Part shown: one piece after another, positions 60,570 to 64,000 of the stretch
Numbering within the stretch: the stretch's first letter is position 1
Layout of the letters: each line of letters starts with the position of its first letter
Assembly: GCA_029945375.1 (NCBI GenBank)
Contig: CM057064.1
Coordinates: 1,488,001-1,552,000 of the forward strand
DNA from: Agaricus subrufescens
Taxonomy: Eukaryota; Basidiomycota; Agaricomycetes; Agaricales; Agaricaceae
Reading direction: 5' to 3'
DNA length: 64,000 bases
Made by a program: the position numbers and the translations under genes
The notes under the pieces: model-generated
Databases searched by the model: none
The model's input: the letters and a program-made list of their open reading frames with translations, nothing else
Told to the model about the DNA's origin: nothing

Positions 60570-63500
60570 ATGAACCACCCAGAGGCCTGCCCGCGCTTCA
60601 CGCTCCTCGTCGCTGGCTCTCCCGGAGGTCCGTCTCTCTGCCCTCCCCGCGTCCCCGCCTCACCCTTTTGCAGGAAAGACGTCCTTTCTCCGCCTCCTCC
60701 TCGACACCTCCGACATCGCCCCCTCCAACTCAAAAGACCAGCTCGCCGCAGTCGCAAAATTCGTCCAGGGCTCCTCCGGCCACACCTCCTTCTTCAGAAC
60801 AACATCCGTCGACATCGACCTCGACCCCGGCCATCCCGTCGCCCTCAATCTCATCGACTCCCCCTCCCTCGATTTCCGCGACGATGCCGCCACCGACCGC
60901 ATCATCGCAGAGACCCTCCGTGTCATCGACAGCCGCTTCATGGAAGGCCTTGAGGATGTGAGCGCCCGTGCCCCCCCTCCGCTCCTGCTCCGTCCCTTTT
61001 CCACTCACCCCCCCCTCCCCCCCTCCTAGGATCGCAAGGCCCACTCCGGCGACCGCTACGTCCACCTGTGCGCCCCCTCCGCCCCTCTCCCCGTTTGGCC
61101 ACTGACCCGTCACCCCCCCAGATGTATATACTTTTTGGACCCCGACACCATTGTTCCGCCCTCCGTCCGTCCCCCCGCACCGCCCGTTCCCAGGCCCCGC
61201 ACAAACAGCTTTTCCCAACCAGAGCAGGAGCCCGTCATCCTCGAGCTCCCCGTGACGACAAATCCCTCCATGGTCCGTCCGGCCCTCCCCGCCGTCGACA
61301 TTGCGACGATCCGTCAGCTCTCGGCACGAGTCAATGTTCTCCCTGTCATCGCCCGTGCCGACACCCTCTCCAACGAGCGTCTTGCCGCAGTCAAACTCGC
61401 CGTTCGTCACGATCTTGCCGACGCCGGCATAGGTTTTGGCATCTTTGACGTGGACAATCACCCGCTCCCCCACTATCCTGTCGCCCCTCCCCCTTCCCAA
61501 GCGGCGGCGGCGTCCTCCGCTTCAAATACCCCTTCCGTCCATTCTCCCGAAGACTCTAAACTCACCATTCCCGTGGATCCTCTCGCTAACAATGGTAGCA
61601 ACGGATATGGAGGCCCTACTACCAGCCATTTGAACGGCGGATCAACTTCCACAGCTTCAGCGGCAACCTCCCCCCCGACCTCCCCCGTTTCCTCATCCAT
61701 GTTGCGCCTCCCTTATGCCCTCGTTTCGCCCGATATTTATTCCCACAGTGAGGGTGTGGCCAGAATACCTCCGTCCCGCCACGAGCTCGTCCAGCAGTAT
61801 ACTCCCACCAACACTAAAACGTCTCGCCGCGGTAGATTTTTAAGGCACTACCGTTGGGGTAACCTCGATGTTCTAGACCCGGCACATTCTGACTTCGTCC
61901 CGCTGCGCAATGCGATCTTCCATCATATGGAGGTACGTTCTTGTTGATTTCCCCGCTTGGCATTTTGTCCTAATGATCATTCCTGGTCCGCACAGACCCT
62001 ACAGAAGTATACCAGAGAGTATCTCTTTGAGAAATTCAGAAGTGATTATATCCAGCAGCAGCAGCAGCAGCAGCCGAGACCTTCCTCACGCCATTCTACC
62101 CACCCGACTCCCCATACACATCCACACTCCCATCCCCTCCCCCACCCTCACTCTCATTCACCCCATGCCATCTCCCACCTAACACATCCCCACCCCCTCG
62201 GACACATGCCGGGTCTTGCATCACACTCGGCTAGACCCATTCTTGCCATAGATACGCAGCCTCCCCCACAACACCCGTCTCAGGGCCCTCATCACCCTCA
62301 ACCACACTCGTCAATCGGACGTCATACCCAGCAAATCCCGATCCCAGCCTCGTCAAGAGATTTGATGAGTGCAGTTGATGGGAGGACTCCAGGATCAAGT
62401 ACTGGTACACGCTCGGCGGGTCTTGGTTCTAGTGCCGTTGCGGCGCCAGGCGATTCCCCTGTTGCCTCGGGGAGTGGGAGGTCAGGTCCCAGCCGTACGT
62501 TTGTTGGTGATATATTTGATGGAAACCCAGAGAAGCTGATTTTTTGATTGTCGTTTAGGCCCTGGACAGCTCAATCCTGCCAACAAAACTCGGTCGAAAA
62601 AAATCAACGTCGCATGTAATTTCTGTCGATGTAAGGATTCTCTCACCCCTCTCTCCTGTGAATTACTTAAAATTAATCCTTTTTTTATCTCCAGCACGGA
62701 AGTTAAAATGTGATGGCGGTAGGCCCGCCTGTGGCCAATGCCTCAAGAGATCCAATCCTTGTGATTACGCACCCCAAAACAAACGTAGGAACACTCTTAG
62801 GCAAGCACGCAGGAGTGACATCACCCCTTCACGGCCAGGTGATGATGATGATGACAACTCAACTGGAGGGGATTACAATCGGGGAGAGAGCGGCAATGAA
62901 GATGGTAGGTCAGAGGTATCACTGTCGCCTGAGGTGCACGCTCTTCCTCTGACATCCGCGGGTTCCGTGTCTGCGCCCATTTCACGGCGAAGTTCCAATC
63001 TGGACAAGAGGGAACGAGAAGCCGGCTATGTGACCCATCATTCTTTACCCCCCATCCTCGGGAGGGACGAACTTACTGTCCCTTCACGAGCCCCACCACC
63101 ACATCAGCACCAACCCCATCCTCCTCTCCATCACCATTCGGATAGAGACCCTCATCCTCGGCATCTCCGAGAACGCGACCCCCCTTTACCTTCATCACAT
63201 CAGAATCCTTTACCCCTGCCCTCTCAATTGCCGCCTCATGGTGGAAGTAGCGGTGGGAGGCCTTTTTTCCCGGACAATGAGCTGCCACATATTGCAACAC
63301 TATCCTTGCCCGATCGATCATCTCCGTCAACCCCCGGGCCAATGTCTGCGCCTTCGTTGCCACCTATTAGACCGGCATCGGAGCATCAAGCTGCACTCAG
63401 AAAGAGGGCAGCGACGGTGCCCGGAAAAACAGGTAGTGGGAGGGGATCGGGCACTGGCCCAAAAGTTGTGGCATGTAACTCATGCCGGGGTATGTATACA

Positions 63501-64000
63501 GCTTCGCCCTCTATCCACCGAGATCCGAGTACTCATGTCCCATTTCATTTAGCCCGCAAGACCAAATGTGATGGTGCTCATCCTGCTTGTGCAAGTTGTG
63601 CACGTCGACAAGTACCGTGTCTATACGTGCACGATGTGAATGGCAACGCAAGCAGGGATCCCTCGTCCAATGCCGCCTCTTCTTTAAAAAAGCGTCGCGC
63701 ATCTGCTGCACAGCAGCACCAGCGTCAACAATTACAACCTTCGTCACGCCAAGGTGGATATCCTCCATCGACAAAAGAGGATGATGATTCTCCTCGCTCT
63801 CTATCACCGCCTTCGTCACGAATGCTTATGACTCCCTCGACGGCCAGCACAGGCCCAACAGGAGGTGTCGACCTTTTAGATAGACGTCCGGGTCTTCACC
63901 GCTCGTACCAGTCCTTTCATAGCACAAGTGATGATGGTTTAGACGATAGGGATGATAGAATATCGGACTCGAGAGAAAGTTTGAGAGGGGAGAGAGACGG
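60570..64000 (+). CDS. Septin-like GTPase domain fused to two Zn2Cys6 clusters, 3' end outside window
   Basis: Exon 1 (MNHPEACPRFTLLVAGSPG) splices at 60604 into GKTSFLRLLLDT, giving a Walker A of AGSPGGKT. A degenerate switch motif LNLIDSPSLDF, RYVHLCIYFLDPDTIVPP and the G4-type VLPVIARADTLSNERLAA follow. The septin unique element reads HYRWGNLDVLDPAHSDF, LRNAIFHHMETLQKY and TREYLFEKFRSDY, crossing an intron at 61933-61995. The same frame runs through Gln- and His-rich linker (to about 62495). A GTACGT..TTTAG intron then leads into a Zn2Cys6 cluster at 62615-62762 (CNFCRSRKLKC). A second (CNSCRARKTKC) is at 63474-63620, and Ser-rich sequence reaches the edge. One transcript is the simplest reading; a separate factor starting at ATG 62206 or 62365 is the alternative. 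Confidence 0.68.
62048..62345 (+). repeat. Gln- and His/Pro-rich linker
   Basis: Seven CAG codons in a row (62054 onward) are followed by a tract in which histidine alternates with Pro, Ser and Thr (THPHSHPLPHPHSHSPH and similar) for about 60 residues. It connects the septin-like domain with the first zinc cluster. Confidence 0.8.

Noticed and set aside
60286..60961. Pro/Arg-rich frames on both strands in the G-rich promoter and first septin exon
   Set aside because: Composition artefacts and a shifted reading of the septin exon, which is read correctly in the frame with GKTSFLRLLLDT.

Overview
The window reads as nuclear DNA of a filamentous basidiomycete. Genes lie on both strands and carry many short introns of about 45-65 bases with GT..AG ends and CTAAC/CTGAC-like branch sites. 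Gene content is fungal: Cet1-type RNA triphosphatase, Irc6/AAGAB, Red1-type zinc finger, Zn2Cys6 clusters, Tam41. An agaricomycete is the best guess; the order cannot be fixed from the sequence alone. No rRNA, tRNA, CRISPR array or intact transposon was recognised.

Layout. 1-6.7 kb: an NTR2/GCFC-type splicing factor running off the left edge, a divergent Rad60/Esc2/NIP45 SUMO-like-domain protein, the RNA 5'-triphosphatase of mRNA capping, and mitochondrial porin. 7-19.1 kb: a long Ser/Thr kinase, an AAGAB/p34-type adaptin-binding protein, and a very large methyltransferase with five copies of an acidic TPWE motif. 19.1-23.7 kb is a gene-free stretch between two convergent genes. 23.7-30.2 kb: an SRF-type MADS factor with a 14-base microexon, then a Red1/ZFC3H1-type zinc-finger protein. 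31.2-32.0 kb: a small dimeric alpha/beta-barrel protein.

33.9-39.4 kb holds three head-to-tail TPR/F-box/leucine-rich paralogues on the minus strand; the third is frameshifted. 40-45 kb: a thioesterase that seems short at its N-terminus, ALG6 glucosyltransferase with long added tails, and TAM41. 45.2-52.7 kb: proteasome chaperone Nas2/PSMD9, CDC37 divergent from a WD40-cyclophilin (PPWD1), a C1orf74-like (DUF4504) protein and a multi-pass membrane protein. 52.8-60.2 kb: RIO1 kinase and dihydroxy-acid dehydratase.

60.6 kb to the right edge holds the most unusual locus: one apparently continuous gene in which a divergent septin-type GTPase domain is spliced through a His-rich linker into two Zn2Cys6 DNA-binding clusters. 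The two clusters share an intron at the same position and phase.

Most of the window is ordinary housekeeping: splicing, capping, RNA decay, proteostasis, glycosylation, mitochondrial lipid and branched-chain amino acid synthesis. The accessory-looking parts are the F-box array with its surroundings, the methyltransferase N-terminus and the septin/Zn2Cys6 gene.
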